This document shows, one piece after another, positions 27,857-37,766 of a stretch of 58,106 nucleotides of DNA. The notes below the pieces were generated by a model. The model had not been told where the DNA came from. It saw only the letters and a program-made list of their open reading frames with translations, and did no database searches. The stretch's first letter is position 1. Each line of letters begins with the position of its first letter. Origin of the DNA: Bradyrhizobium sp. (lineage in GTDB: Bacteria > Pseudomonadota > Alphaproteobacteria > Rhizobiales > Xanthobacteraceae); the NCBI RefSeq assembly GCF_004799445.1, contig NZ_SSNA01000017.1:1-58106 (forward strand). Direction: 5' to 3'. Both the position numbers and the translations under genes were made by a program.

Positions 27857-28255
27857 CTACCCCTTGGCGTCGCAGGCCCAGGCGCGGATCACGCATTCCT
27901 TGCCGCCGAACTCGTAGCACTTGCGCGTCGCGGCGTTGAGCGAACTCGATATCCGCGGCTTGACAGCGTAGCCGTGGGCGCCGCAGGGATTGGCCATGTC
28001 GACCGCGAATGCGGCGCAGGCGCGCTTCATGGTCACCGTGGTGGGGCAGTTGCCCTTGCATTGCCTGCGCGCCGCGGCCAGCGCCACGTTCTCGGCCGGA
28101 TAGTCATAGGCCTGGCCATAGGCGCCGCATTTGCCGATCGCGAAGGCGCCCGCCGCCCAGGTTTCGCTGACCAGCCGCGATGCGCCGAGCACCAGGGTCA
28201 ACGCAAGAATGCACAACGCGCGGCGTTGCGCGACAGCCGTCGAAACGATCAACAT
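27857..28255 (-). CDS. Secreted DUF4189-family protein
   Basis: The 132-residue product has an N-terminal hydrophobic signal peptide (about residues 10-34, ending near TWAAG) and a DUF4189-like domain starting AFAIGKCGAYGQAYDY. It has nine cysteines, most of them in the mature part, so disulfides are likely. The ATG at 28255 has a strong GGGGAGGGG Shine-Dalgarno; earlier in-frame starts would hide the signal peptide. Function is unknown; the protein is periplasmic or secreted. Confidence 0.75.
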   Translation of the reverse strand: MLIVSTAVAQRRALCILALTLVLGASRLVSETWAAGAFAIGKCGAYGQAYDYPAENVALAAARRQCKGNCPTTVTMKRACAAFAVDMANPCGAHGYAVKPRISSSLNAATRKCYEFGGKECVIRAWACDAKG

Positions 28256-28354
28256 CCCCTCCCCGAGATCAGTCCGCCGCAAATCTAACGGAGAGGACGT
28301 TTCAACTTGGTGAACGGGAAATTGCAACCGGTCGACGCGGGAGCGGTCACGCGC

Positions 28355-29955
<1,601 letters not shown>

Positions 29956-29959
<4 letters not shown>

Positions 29960-30654
29960 GCCGCGGCTTCTTTTTCCTTGGGCAACCGCAACTGCGCGGT
30001 GATCTCGGCCATGATCGAAACCGCGATCTCCGACGGCGAGACCGCGCCGATCGGCAGGCCAATCGGTGCGTGGATGCGGGCGATGTCGCTATCCTTGGCA
30101 CCTTGCGCCCTCAGGCGCTCGCCGCGCTTGGCATGGGTCTTTCGCGAACCAAGCGCCCCGATATAGAAGCAGTCGCGCTCAAAGGCATGCAACAGCGCCG
30201 GATCGTCGATCTTGGGATCATGCGTGAGCGCCACAAAGGCGGTGTAGTGATCGATATTGAGCGGCGGCAGCGCCACGTCGGGCCATTCCGCGATCAGCGG
30301 CACATCCGGAAATCGCTCGGGGCTGGCAAAGGCGGTGCGCGGGTCGACCACCGTCACATCATAATCCAGCGAGCGCGCCAGCGGCGCCAGCGCCTGGCTG
30401 ATATGGACGGCGCCGACAATCACGAGCTTTGCCGTCGGCGCGTAGACGTTGAGAAACAGCTTTTTGCCGCCGGCCTCGATGGTGCCGCTCTTGCCCGTGC
30501 GCAACTGTTTGGTCAGCTCGGTCCGCAGCGGATCAGCGGCGAAATCTTTGACCTTGACCAGCCGCTGTTCGCCATCGGCGGTATCGGTCACGACAATAAC
30601 CGGCCGCCGCGCGGCGCGTTCGGCATTGAGTTCAGCTAGCGTCTGAAGCTTCAC
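29956..30654 (-). CDS. XdhC-family maturation protein, C-terminal Rossmann part
   Basis: The 232-residue product carries the XdhC Rossmann domain: AKLVIVGAVHISQALAPLARSLDYDVTVVDPR, then ALTHDPKIDDPALLHAF and YIGALGSRKTHAKRGERL, and ends IGLPIGAVSPSEIAVSIMAEI. XdhC proteins bind molybdenum cofactor, promote its sulfuration and insert it into the apo-enzyme. The start is GTG at 30654, 2 bases after the XdhC-N stop. In many bacteria the two parts form one protein of about 300-400 residues; here they are separate genes in tandem. Confidence 0.87.
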
Positions 30655-30656
30655 GG

Positions 30657-30980
30657 CTAACCGACTTTCTCAACGAACACGCGGATGGTGCCGCCGCAGG
30701 ACAGGCCGACATTCCAGGCGGTCTCGTCGGCGACGCCGAATTCGAGCATTTTCGACCGCCCGCTGGCGATCACATCCAGCGCCTCGGTGACGACGGCCCC
30801 TTCGACGCAGCCGCCGGAGACCGAGCCGAGAAACGTGCCGTCATCGTTGATGACCAAGCTCGATCCGGCCGGCCGTGGCGCCGAACCCCAGGTCTCGACC
30901 ACGGTGGCCAGCGCCACGCCATGGCCGGCCTTCTGCCAGTCCTCAGCCGCTTTGAGAATGTCTTGGTCGCGATTGAGCAT
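30657..30980 (-). CDS. XdhC/CoxI-family maturation protein, N-terminal part
   Basis: The 107-residue product is the XdhC/CoxI N-terminal domain: ILKAAEDWQKAGHGVALATVVETWGSAPRPAGSSLVIN, GSVSGGCVEGAVV and GLSCGGTIRVFVE. The two Cys-containing glycine motifs are conserved in the family, which delivers sulfurated molybdenum cofactor. A GAGG Shine-Dalgarno precedes the ATG. It is followed by the separate Rossmann part. Confidence 0.88.
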   Translation of the reverse strand: MLNRDQDILKAAEDWQKAGHGVALATVVETWGSAPRPAGSSLVINDDGTFLGSVSGGCVEGAVVTEALDVIASGRSKMLEFGVADETAWNVGLSCGGTIRVFVEKVG

Positions 30981-30992
30981 GGAAAGCCTCTT

Positions 30993-32192
30993 TCAAGCTG
31001 CGGATCGGATCAGGTTGCGATGATGCGGCGCCGGCACCGAGGACAGGGCCGCGATCAGCCCTTCGATAGAACTCAAATTATGTACCGGACGGAATTCGTC
31101 AACGTGCGGCAGCATCATTTTGATGCCCTGTGCCTTGGCCTCAAAGCCGCCATAGCGCAACAGCGGATTGAGCCAGATCAGGCGGCGGCAGGACCGGTGC
31201 AACCGGTCCATCTCGAATGCCAGTCTGGCATCGGCTTCGCGTTCTAGCCCGTCGGAGATCAGCAGCACGATGGCGCCCTGCCCCAGCACCCGCCGGCCCC
31301 AGAGCTTGTTGAAGGTATGCAGCGAGGTCGCGATCCGGGTGCCGCCGGCCCAGTCCTCCACCGACGACGAACAGCTGGCCAGCGCCTCGTCGGGATCCCG
31401 AGCCCGCAAGCTGCGCGTCACATTGGTCAGGCGGGTGCCGAACAGGAACACCGACACGCGCTTGCGCGCATCGGTGATGGCATGCAGGAAATGCAGGAAC
31501 AGCCTGGTATATTCGCTCATCGACCCCGAAATATCGAGCAGCGCCACGATCGGGGCCGGCTTGTCGATCCGCCCCAGCCGACGGATGTCGACGATGTCGC
31601 CGCCGGTGCGCAACGATGCGCGCAAAGTGCGGCGCATGTCGAGCCGCAAGCCCCGCGCATCCGGCTGGTAACGGCGGGTGCGCAATTCGGCCTGCGGCAG
31701 TTTCATTTTCGCAATCGCGCGGGTCACTGCCGCGATCTCGGCCGCGCTCATCTGCGCAAAATCCTTTTTCTGCAGCACTTCCCGATCGGAGACAGAAAGC
31801 CTGAGTTCCTGCTCCTGCGCTTGCGGCGTCTCGATGATCTGGGATTGCGACAGCGCCTCCTGGACGCGGCGCGAGGCCGGCGGCGGCTTCTTACGGGCCT
31901 GATCGGGCAGCGGCACCGAATCCAGCATGTGCTTCCATTCCTCGGCGGCGCGAAAGAACAGGTCGAAGGCCTGCGCGAAGATCAAAGCATGCTCATGGCG
32001 TTTGACGAAGATCGCCTCCAGCGTCGTGAACACGTCGGCGCGGTTGCCGATCTCGATCACCCCCAGCGCGTTGAGGGCATCGATGACGGCACCGGGTCCG
32101 ACCGGAATCCCGGCCGCGCGCAACGCCCGGGCAAAGCCGATGACGTTGTCGGCCATTTGACCGGTCGCGGGCGAGAGATGATTGATAGCCAT
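30993..32192 (-). CDS. coxE: VWA-domain protein CoxE
   Basis: The 399-residue product has a helical N-terminal half and a CoxE-type VWA domain with the metal site (MIDAS) motif DISGSMSEY at about 225, then GGTRIATSL, and ISDGLERE. In carboxydotrophs CoxE works with the AAA ATPase CoxD to insert the Cu/Mo cluster into CO dehydrogenase. Here it follows the coxD-like gene after a 115-base dispersed repeat. I start it at the ATG at 32192; an upstream in-frame ATG lies inside the repeat. The Shine-Dalgarno is weak. Confidence 0.87.
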   Translation of the reverse strand: MAINHLSPATGQMADNVIGFARALRAAGIPVGPGAVIDALNALGVIEIGNRADVFTTLEAIFVKRHEHALIFAQAFDLFFRAAEEWKHMLDSVPLPDQARKKPPPASRRVQEALSQSQIIETPQAQEQELRLSVSDREVLQKKDFAQMSAAEIAAVTRAIAKMKLPQAELRTRRYQPDARGLRLDMRRTLRASLRTGGDIVDIRRLGRIDKPAPIVALLDISGSMSEYTRLFLHFLHAITDARKRVSVFLFGTRLTNVTRSLRARDPDEALASCSSSVEDWAGGTRIATSLHTFNKLWGRRVLGQGAIVLLISDGLEREADARLAFEMDRLHRSCRRLIWLNPLLRYGGFEAKAQGIKMMLPHVDEFRPVHNLSSIEGLIAALSSVPAPHHRNLIRSAA

Positions 32193-32208
32193 CGGACAAC
32201 TGATTCCT

Positions 32209-32323
32209 GTCATTCCGGAGCATGCGCAGCATGAACCCGGAATCTCGCGCCGCAAATTCCAGATTCTCCGATGTGCAATTGCACATCGGAGATGGCTCGT
32301 TTTACTCGCGCCCCGGAATGACG
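32209..32323. repeat. Dispersed repeat with perfect 26-bp palindrome, copy 2 of 2
   Basis: It runs from GTCATTCCGGAG to CCCGGAATGACGAG. At 32266-32291 CTCCGATGTGCAA is followed directly by its exact reverse complement. It lies inside the cox-type operon, between the coxD and coxE reading frames, ending 5 bases before the coxD stop. Confidence 0.85.
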
Positions 32324-32327
32324 AGCG

Positions 32328-33236
32328 TCAATTCTCGCTCGTCGCCTCTTTCAGGACCTTCTGCAAGCCGTCGCCCTGCATGCGCGCGATGTCATCCTGG
32401 TATTTCAGGAGCGCGCCGATGGTATCGCCGACCACTTGCGCGGTCAGCGAGCGGGCATCGAGTTCGGTGAGCGCGGTCGCCCAGTCGATGGTCTCGGCCA
32501 CACCGGGCGATTTGTAGAAATCCTGATCGCGCAGCGCCTGCACGAAATTGACGACCTGCTGCGACAATTTTGCGGAAATACCAGGCACGCGCGACTTCAC
32601 GATCGCGAGCTCGCGTTCGGCAGAGGGATAATCCACCCAGTGATAGAGACAGCGGCGCTTCAGCGCGTCGTGGATTTCGCGGGTGCGGTTCGAGGTGATG
32701 ATGACGATCGGCGGATGCGGCGCTTTCACGGTGCCGAGTTCGGGGATCGTGACCTGGAAATCGCTGAGAATTTCCAACAGATAAGCTTCGAACGCCTCGT
32801 CGGCGCGGTCGAGTTCATCGATCAGAAGCACCGGCGCCCCCGCGACATCCGGCTCCAGCGCCTGCAACAGCGGCCGCTTGATCAGATAGCGCTCGGCGAA
32901 GATGTCACTGGTGAGCTGCTCGCGATCGGTATCTCCGGCCGCTTCCGCAAGCCGGATCGCGATCATCTGCGCCGCGCTGTTCCACTCATAGACCGCGGAG
33001 GCCACGTCAAGACCTTCGTAGCATTGCAGCCGGATCAGCCTTCGCCCGAGCGCTGCCGACAAGACCTTGGCGATCTCGGTCTTGCCGACACCGGCCTCGC
33101 CTTCGAGAAACAGCGGCCGGCCCATCCGCAGCGCCAGATAGGTCACCGTCGCCAGCGAGCGCTCGGCGAGGTAGCCACGCGAGGACAAGAGCTCGAGCAT
33201 GGCATCGACGGAATTGGGCAGCGCCGATGCGGTCAT
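32328..33236 (-). CDS. coxD: MoxR-type AAA+ ATPase CoxD
   Basis: The 302-residue product is a MoxR AAA+ ATPase with Walker A EGEAGVGKTEIAK (about residue 42), Walker B VLLIDELDRADE, sensor ITSNRTREIHDALKRRC and the C-terminal lid domain. CoxD-type ATPases remodel the molybdenum enzyme to build its active site together with CoxE. It starts 37 bases after the coxM stop and precedes coxE. Confidence 0.9.
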   Translation of the reverse strand: MTASALPNSVDAMLELLSSRGYLAERSLATVTYLALRMGRPLFLEGEAGVGKTEIAKVLSAALGRRLIRLQCYEGLDVASAVYEWNSAAQMIAIRLAEAAGDTDREQLTSDIFAERYLIKRPLLQALEPDVAGAPVLLIDELDRADEAFEAYLLEILSDFQVTIPELGTVKAPHPPIVIITSNRTREIHDALKRRCLYHWVDYPSAERELAIVKSRVPGISAKLSQQVVNFVQALRDQDFYKSPGVAETIDWATALTELDARSLTAQVVGDTIGALLKYQDDIARMQGDGLQKVLKEATSEN

Positions 33237-33273
33237 GGGAGAGCCAGCCTTGATGAGCCAGAAATTGGCAACG

Positions 33274-34080
33274 TCACGATTTGGCGGTCGCGGCCTCGAC
33301 CGCGCGCCGCGCCAGCACCGCGATCAGATGCGCGCGGTACTCGGCGCTGCCATGCAGGTCGCTGTTCAGGCCTGTCGCCGGTACCGTCAAGCCATCGAGC
33401 GCCTTCGGCGAGAAGCGCTTCTTCAATGCCTCTTCGAACGCGGTGACGCGGAAAACGCCTTCGGAGCCGGCGCCGGTGACGGCCACGCGCACGTCCGACG
33501 GACGCTTGGCGACGAACACACCGACCAGCGCATAACGCGAGGCCTGGTTGCGGAATTTGATGTAGGCGGCCTTCTTCGGCACCGGGAACATCACCTTGGT
33601 GATGATCTCGTCACCCTCGAGCGTCGTTGTGAACAGCCCCTGAAAGAACTCCTCGGGCTTGAGGCGGCGCTTGTTGGTGACGATGGTGGCGCCAAGCGCG
33701 AGGCAGGCGGCCGGGTAATCGGCGGTCGGATCGTTATTGGCGAGCGAGCCGCCGATGGTACCCTTGTGGCGCACCGCCGGGTCGCCGATCAGGCCGGCGA
33801 GCTCGGCCAGCGCCGGGATCGCCTCGCCGACCAGGGCGGAGGTTGCGACCGCATGGTGGGTCGCGGTGGCGCCGACGACGAGCGAACGTCCCTTCATCTC
33901 GATGCCGTCAAGCCCCTCGATATGGGAGAGGTCGACCAGATGCGGCGGGCTGGCGAGCCGCTGCTTCATGACTGGCAGCAAGGTGTGGCCGCCGGCGATC
34001 ACCTTGGCGTCTTCATTTTTGACCAGGAGATTGGCGGCCTGCCGCACGGTCGCCGGACGATGATATTTGAATTCGTACAT
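33274..34080 (-). CDS. coxM: FAD-binding medium subunit of CO dehydrogenase/xanthine dehydrogenase type (CoxM)
   Basis: The 268-residue product matches the FAD subunit of molybdenum hydroxylases, with the two FAD pyrophosphate motifs AGGHTLLPVMKQRL (about 32-45) and TIGGSLANNDPTADYPAACLAL (about 109-130). It moves electrons from the [2Fe-2S] subunit to a quinone or other acceptor. An AAGGA Shine-Dalgarno precedes the ATG. It sits directly after the coxS gene, where many form II clusters have coxL. Confidence 0.9.
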   Translation of the reverse strand: MYEFKYHRPATVRQAANLLVKNEDAKVIAGGHTLLPVMKQRLASPPHLVDLSHIEGLDGIEMKGRSLVVGATATHHAVATSALVGEAIPALAELAGLIGDPAVRHKGTIGGSLANNDPTADYPAACLALGATIVTNKRRLKPEEFFQGLFTTTLEGDEIITKVMFPVPKKAAYIKFRNQASRYALVGVFVAKRPSDVRVAVTGAGSEGVFRVTAFEEALKKRFSPKALDGLTVPATGLNSDLHGSAEYRAHLIAVLARRAVEAATAKS

Positions 34081-34125
34081 AGGGTAATCCTTGGAATATT
34101 CCTGATCGCCGTGCGGTGACCTGCT

Positions 34126-34611
<486 letters not shown>

Positions 34612-34787
34612 TCAGCACTCTCTTCATCTGTACCGCTGCGTTGCACGGCAGCACAGTCATTAAAATCATTGCAAAGCCATAATATGGGCCATCCCGGCAA
34701 TGAGCAACCTCATCGCGGCATGGCCCCCCATGACCAAGGAGACCTCGCCCGGGGCCAGTCTTTTCAGCAAATTAGCCTTACCAGAGA

Positions 34788-35234
34788 TCAGCCCTGCACC
34801 GCCTTGGCGAAATTCGCGAAAAACTCGTCGGCCAGTTTCTTTGCCGAACCGTTGATCAACCGCTGGCCAAGCTGGGCCAGCTTGCCGCCGATCTGCGCCT
34901 CGACGTCATAGGTCAATAGCGTGCCGCCGTCCTTGTCGGCGAGCGCTACCGTCGCGCCGCCCTTCGCAAAGCCCGCGACCCCGCCCTCGCCTTCCCCCGA
35001 TATCTTGTAGCCATTCGGCGGATCGAGGTCGCTGAGCGTCACACGGCCCTTGAAGCGGGCCGATACCGGACCGACCTTCATTTTGGCCACGGCGCGGAAA
35101 CCGTTGTCTTCGGTTCGCTCCAGCTCCTCGCATCCGGGAATACAGACCTTGAGTACCTCCGGGTCGTTCAGCTTGGCCCAGACCGCCTCGCGCGGCGCCG
35201 CAAGCTGGACTTCGCCGTTCATCGTCATGGCCAT
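34788..35234 (-). CDS. coxG: CoxG-type START-domain protein
   Basis: The 148-residue product is a CoxG/SRPBCC protein: MNGEVQLAAPREAVWAKLNDPEVLKVCIPGCEEL, then DPPNGYKISGEGEGGVAGFAKGGATVALADKDGGTLLTYDVEAQIGGKLAQLGQRLI, and an amphipathic C-terminus. CoxG is proposed to recruit CO dehydrogenase to the membrane. The Shine-Dalgarno is GGGAGG. It is the first gene of the leftward cox cluster, with 176 bases to coxS. Confidence 0.88.
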   Translation of the reverse strand: MAMTMNGEVQLAAPREAVWAKLNDPEVLKVCIPGCEELERTEDNGFRAVAKMKVGPVSARFKGRVTLSDLDPPNGYKISGEGEGGVAGFAKGGATVALADKDGGTLLTYDVEAQIGGKLAQLGQRLINGSAKKLADEFFANFAKAVQG

Positions 35235-35401
35235 GGCTGCCTCCCGGTTCGCTTACGGTCTTTCAACCAAGTAAAGCACGCCCGGCCCAAAAGGAAGGGG
35301 ATGAATGGACGAGGAGTGTTGCATATTCGCGGCGCAGCAGACTTGCCTGACGTGCTTTGGGATTGGCAGAGGCCGGCCGGGATGGTTAGGTCGCGCCCGA
35401 C

Positions 35402-35803
35402 ATGAGCACCTCGCTTTCGCCCCTGCTCGCCCCCATGCTGTCGAGCCCCGCCATGCGCGCCGTCTGCGACGATGTGGCATGCCTCCAGCAAATGCTCGAT
35501 TTTGAGGCGGCCCTTGCGCGCGCGGAAGCCGCAACGGGCGTGATCCCGGCGGCCGCCGCAGGCCCGATCGGACGCGCCTGCAAGGCAGGTCGCTTCGACC
35601 TTGCCGCCCTCGCCGAGGCCGCGACGCGATCCGGCAATCTCGCAATCCCCCTCGTCAAGGCGCTGACCGGGGATGCCAGGGTCACCGCGCATCTAAGTGC
35701 AGACAAGATCGCACAATTATTTGAGCCGATGGCCTATCAGGGCGTCTCGCAGGCCCCGATCGATCGTCTGCTCGCTTCACTCGACGACAAGCAAAACGCC
35801 TGA
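35402..35803 (+). pseudogene. pcaB: pcaB (3-carboxy-cis,cis-muconate cycloisomerase) with large in-frame internal deletion
   Basis: The 133-residue frame joins the N-terminal part of PcaB (MSTSLSPLLAPMLSS... to about SGNLAIPLVKALT, residues 1-89) to its last part (DARVTAHLSADKIAQLFEPMAYQG...DRLLASLDDK, residues about 91-133). Intact PcaB is about 450 residues, so roughly 320 are missing, including the fumarase/aspartase-family signature loop and catalytic residues. The frame is preserved through the junction. The enzyme must be inactive. It precedes pcaD by 33 bases, the normal pca order. Confidence 0.85.
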
Positions 35804-35836
35804 AATAAGAAAACTTGAAACAAGAATCCTGGAGAA

Positions 35837-36625
35837 ATGCCGATGCCGATGATCGACGCCGACGGTTGCCTGCTCAACGTATCCGTCGAAGGCCGCGATG
35901 GCGGTCCCACTTTGATGCTGTCAAACTCGCTGGGCTGCACCATGCAGATGTGGGAGCCGCAGATGCAGGCGCTCACGCAGGTTTTCCGCGTGATCCGCTA
36001 TGACCGGCGCGGCCACGGCAAATCAAGCGTTCCCCCGGGTCCCTATTCCATGGAGCGCTTCGGCCGCGACGTGCTGGCGATCCTCGATGATCTCAACATC
36101 AAGAAAGTGCACTGGTGCGGGCTTTCGATGGGCGGCATGGTCGGACAGTGGCTGGGGGCCCATGCACCGGAGCGAATGGCCAAGATCATTCTCTCCAATA
36201 CCGCCTGCTACTATCCCGATCCGACCAATTGGCTGAACCGCATCAAGGCGGTGAAGGAAGGCGGCATCGCGGCGGTCGCCGACACCGTCATCGCAGCCTG
36301 GCTGACGGCGGATTTTCGCGAGCGCGAGCCGCAGATCACCGCGAACCTGAAGGCCATGCTGCTGGCTTCCCCGGCACAGGGCTATATCGCCTGCTGCGAG
36401 GCCCTGAGCACACTCGATCAGCGCGCGCTTTTGCCTGGCATCAAAAGCCCAACGCTGGTGATCGCGGGCCGCCATGACATGTCGACCCCGGTCGCAGCCG
36501 CTGAGTACATCCGTAGCCAGATCCCCGGCGCCTCGCTGACGATCCTCGACGCCGCACATATTTCCAACGTCGAACAGCCGCACGCCTTCACCGACGCCGT
36601 GATCGGCTTCCTGACGCAACCCTGA
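35837..36625 (+). CDS. pcaD: 3-oxoadipate enol-lactonase
   Basis: The 262-residue product is an alpha/beta hydrolase with the nucleophile elbow GLSMGGMVGQ (Ser about 96), the oxyanion region YDRRGHGKSSVP, a catalytic Asp in AGRHDMSTPV and His in DAAHISNVEQ. The sequence matches PcaD, which hydrolyses 3-oxoadipate enol-lactone in the protocatechuate branch of the beta-ketoadipate pathway. It appears intact. Its neighbours pcaB and pcaC are both broken, so the enzyme may be without its pathway here. Confidence 0.9.
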   Translation: MPMPMIDADGCLLNVSVEGRDGGPTLMLSNSLGCTMQMWEPQMQALTQVFRVIRYDRRGHGKSSVPPGPYSMERFGRDVLAILDDLNIKKVHWCGLSMGGMVGQWLGAHAPERMAKIILSNTACYYPDPTNWLNRIKAVKEGGIAAVADTVIAAWLTADFREREPQITANLKAMLLASPAQGYIACCEALSTLDQRALLPGIKSPTLVIAGRHDMSTPVAAAEYIRSQIPGASLTILDAAHISNVEQPHAFTDAVIGFLTQP

Positions 36626-36642
36626 TCCGAGAGGGGCCAACG

Positions 36643-37035
36643 ATGGGCGATCAGAAGCGCCGTGACGACGACATGGTCCAGCGCCGCAAGGAGCTTGTGG
36701 ACGCCTAGGTCGATAAATCCATCGCGGGCAGGAATTTCTTCAACGCTGATTTCATCGACCTGATCACGCGCCACGCCTGGGGCGAAAATCTGGACCCGGC
36801 CGCATTTCGATCAGCGCACCCGGCGCGTGCTGGTGATCGGCACCATGGTTGCGCTCGGCCAATGGGACGAATTCCGTCTTCACGTCCGTGCCACGCTCAC
36901 CGAGGGCGGATTCACGCCTGATGATATCAAGGAAATCCTGCTGCAGCAGGCGCTCTATTGCGGCGTGCCGGCCGCCAACCACGCGGTCAAGGAGGCATCA
37001 GCCGTTATGGCTGAGCTGGGACTGCTCAAGAGCTG
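36643..37035 (+). pseudogene. pcaC: pcaC (4-carboxymuconolactone decarboxylase) with stop codon and frameshift
   Basis: An ATG with a GAGAGGGG Shine-Dalgarno starts MGDQKRRDDDMVQRRKELVDA, then TAG at 36706-36708 where the family has a Tyr or His codon. Translation past the stop gives VDKSIAGRNFFNADFIDLITRHAWGE. At 36785-36788 a run of four A (instead of three) shifts the frame by +1. The remaining family sequence (IWTRPHFDQRTRRVLVIGTMVALGQWDEF...LLQQALYCGVPAANHAVKEA) continues in the shifted frame. After GLLK no stop occurs for another 460 bases, so the 3' end also seems to be lost. Confidence 0.88.
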
Positions 37036-37525
37036 GCGAGTCCGACGTCACGGCGGGATTTGTCCGGGGCTGTGCCGGAGGTTCGAACACCAGCACGACC
37101 GCGGTGCCGAGCAGCATCAAGAGTTCGGTCGCATGCAGCCGAAGGGCCGCGGTCTCGCCGACCTGCGACGCCATCCACATGCTGGCAAAGCTGATCAAGC
37201 TGCCGATCGCCAGCGCCATCGCCAGCGCCTCGTCGCAACCGCCGGTCTTGCGGATCGAGGCGCGCGCGGCGAAAAACACGAATATCGCAAAGAACCCGAC
37301 AACGGTGAGCCTGCCCAGCGCAAGCAGCCACGCGACGCGCACCGTGGCCATCGATGCCATGTGCAGATGGTCGCTGATGAACAGCGCCACCGATATGCTG
37401 GGCCGATCATAGAGGCCGTGGACCGGCGCGACCATGATCCTGAAGGCGATGATGGCCCAGGTCGGAATGAAATACGCCGCCAGCAGCACGCCGTTGAATG
37501 AACTGATCCGCCAGTTTGTGGGCAT
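36998..37525 (-). CDS. Integral membrane protein of unknown function
   Basis: The 175-residue product has about four hydrophobic helices (near 12-30, 45-85, 100-120 and 130-148). I recognise no family. Its last 15 or so residues (SDSPALEQSQLSHNG) are encoded on the strand opposite the broken end of pcaC. The native C-terminus may therefore have been replaced by a deletion that joined two loci. There is no clear Shine-Dalgarno. It is followed by 241 bases without a gene. Confidence 0.5.
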   Translation of the reverse strand: MPTNWRISSFNGVLLAAYFIPTWAIIAFRIMVAPVHGLYDRPSISVALFISDHLHMASMATVRVAWLLALGRLTVVGFFAIFVFFAARASIRKTGGCDEALAMALAIGSLISFASMWMASQVGETAALRLHATELLMLLGTAVVLVFEPPAQPRTNPAVTSDSPALEQSQLSHNG

Positions 37526-37766
37526 GTCGCTTCCCGTTGGTCCGCCAGCTGGTGGGAGAGCTGCGGCTTCTCGGGTGACGTAACGCCCCTAAACAGCGAC
37601 GGGCAATTTAAACCCTTTATTTACCTTAACGGCGGGGCCGCGCGGGGTCCGGGAACCGGAATTTGCCGGAATGCAGCCAAATCTCCACGCTAGGCCGCAC
37701 GGGTCAGCGCGGCCAAGGCGGATCACCTGCCAAAGTGCAATTTGCCCGGCGCCTGCATGAGCTGTT

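Noticed and set aside
34081..34125. Remnant of coxL between coxS and coxM
   Set aside because: Only 45 bases are present and they read as a normal intergenic space with a Shine-Dalgarno for coxM. No fragment of the large subunit was found there or elsewhere in the window.
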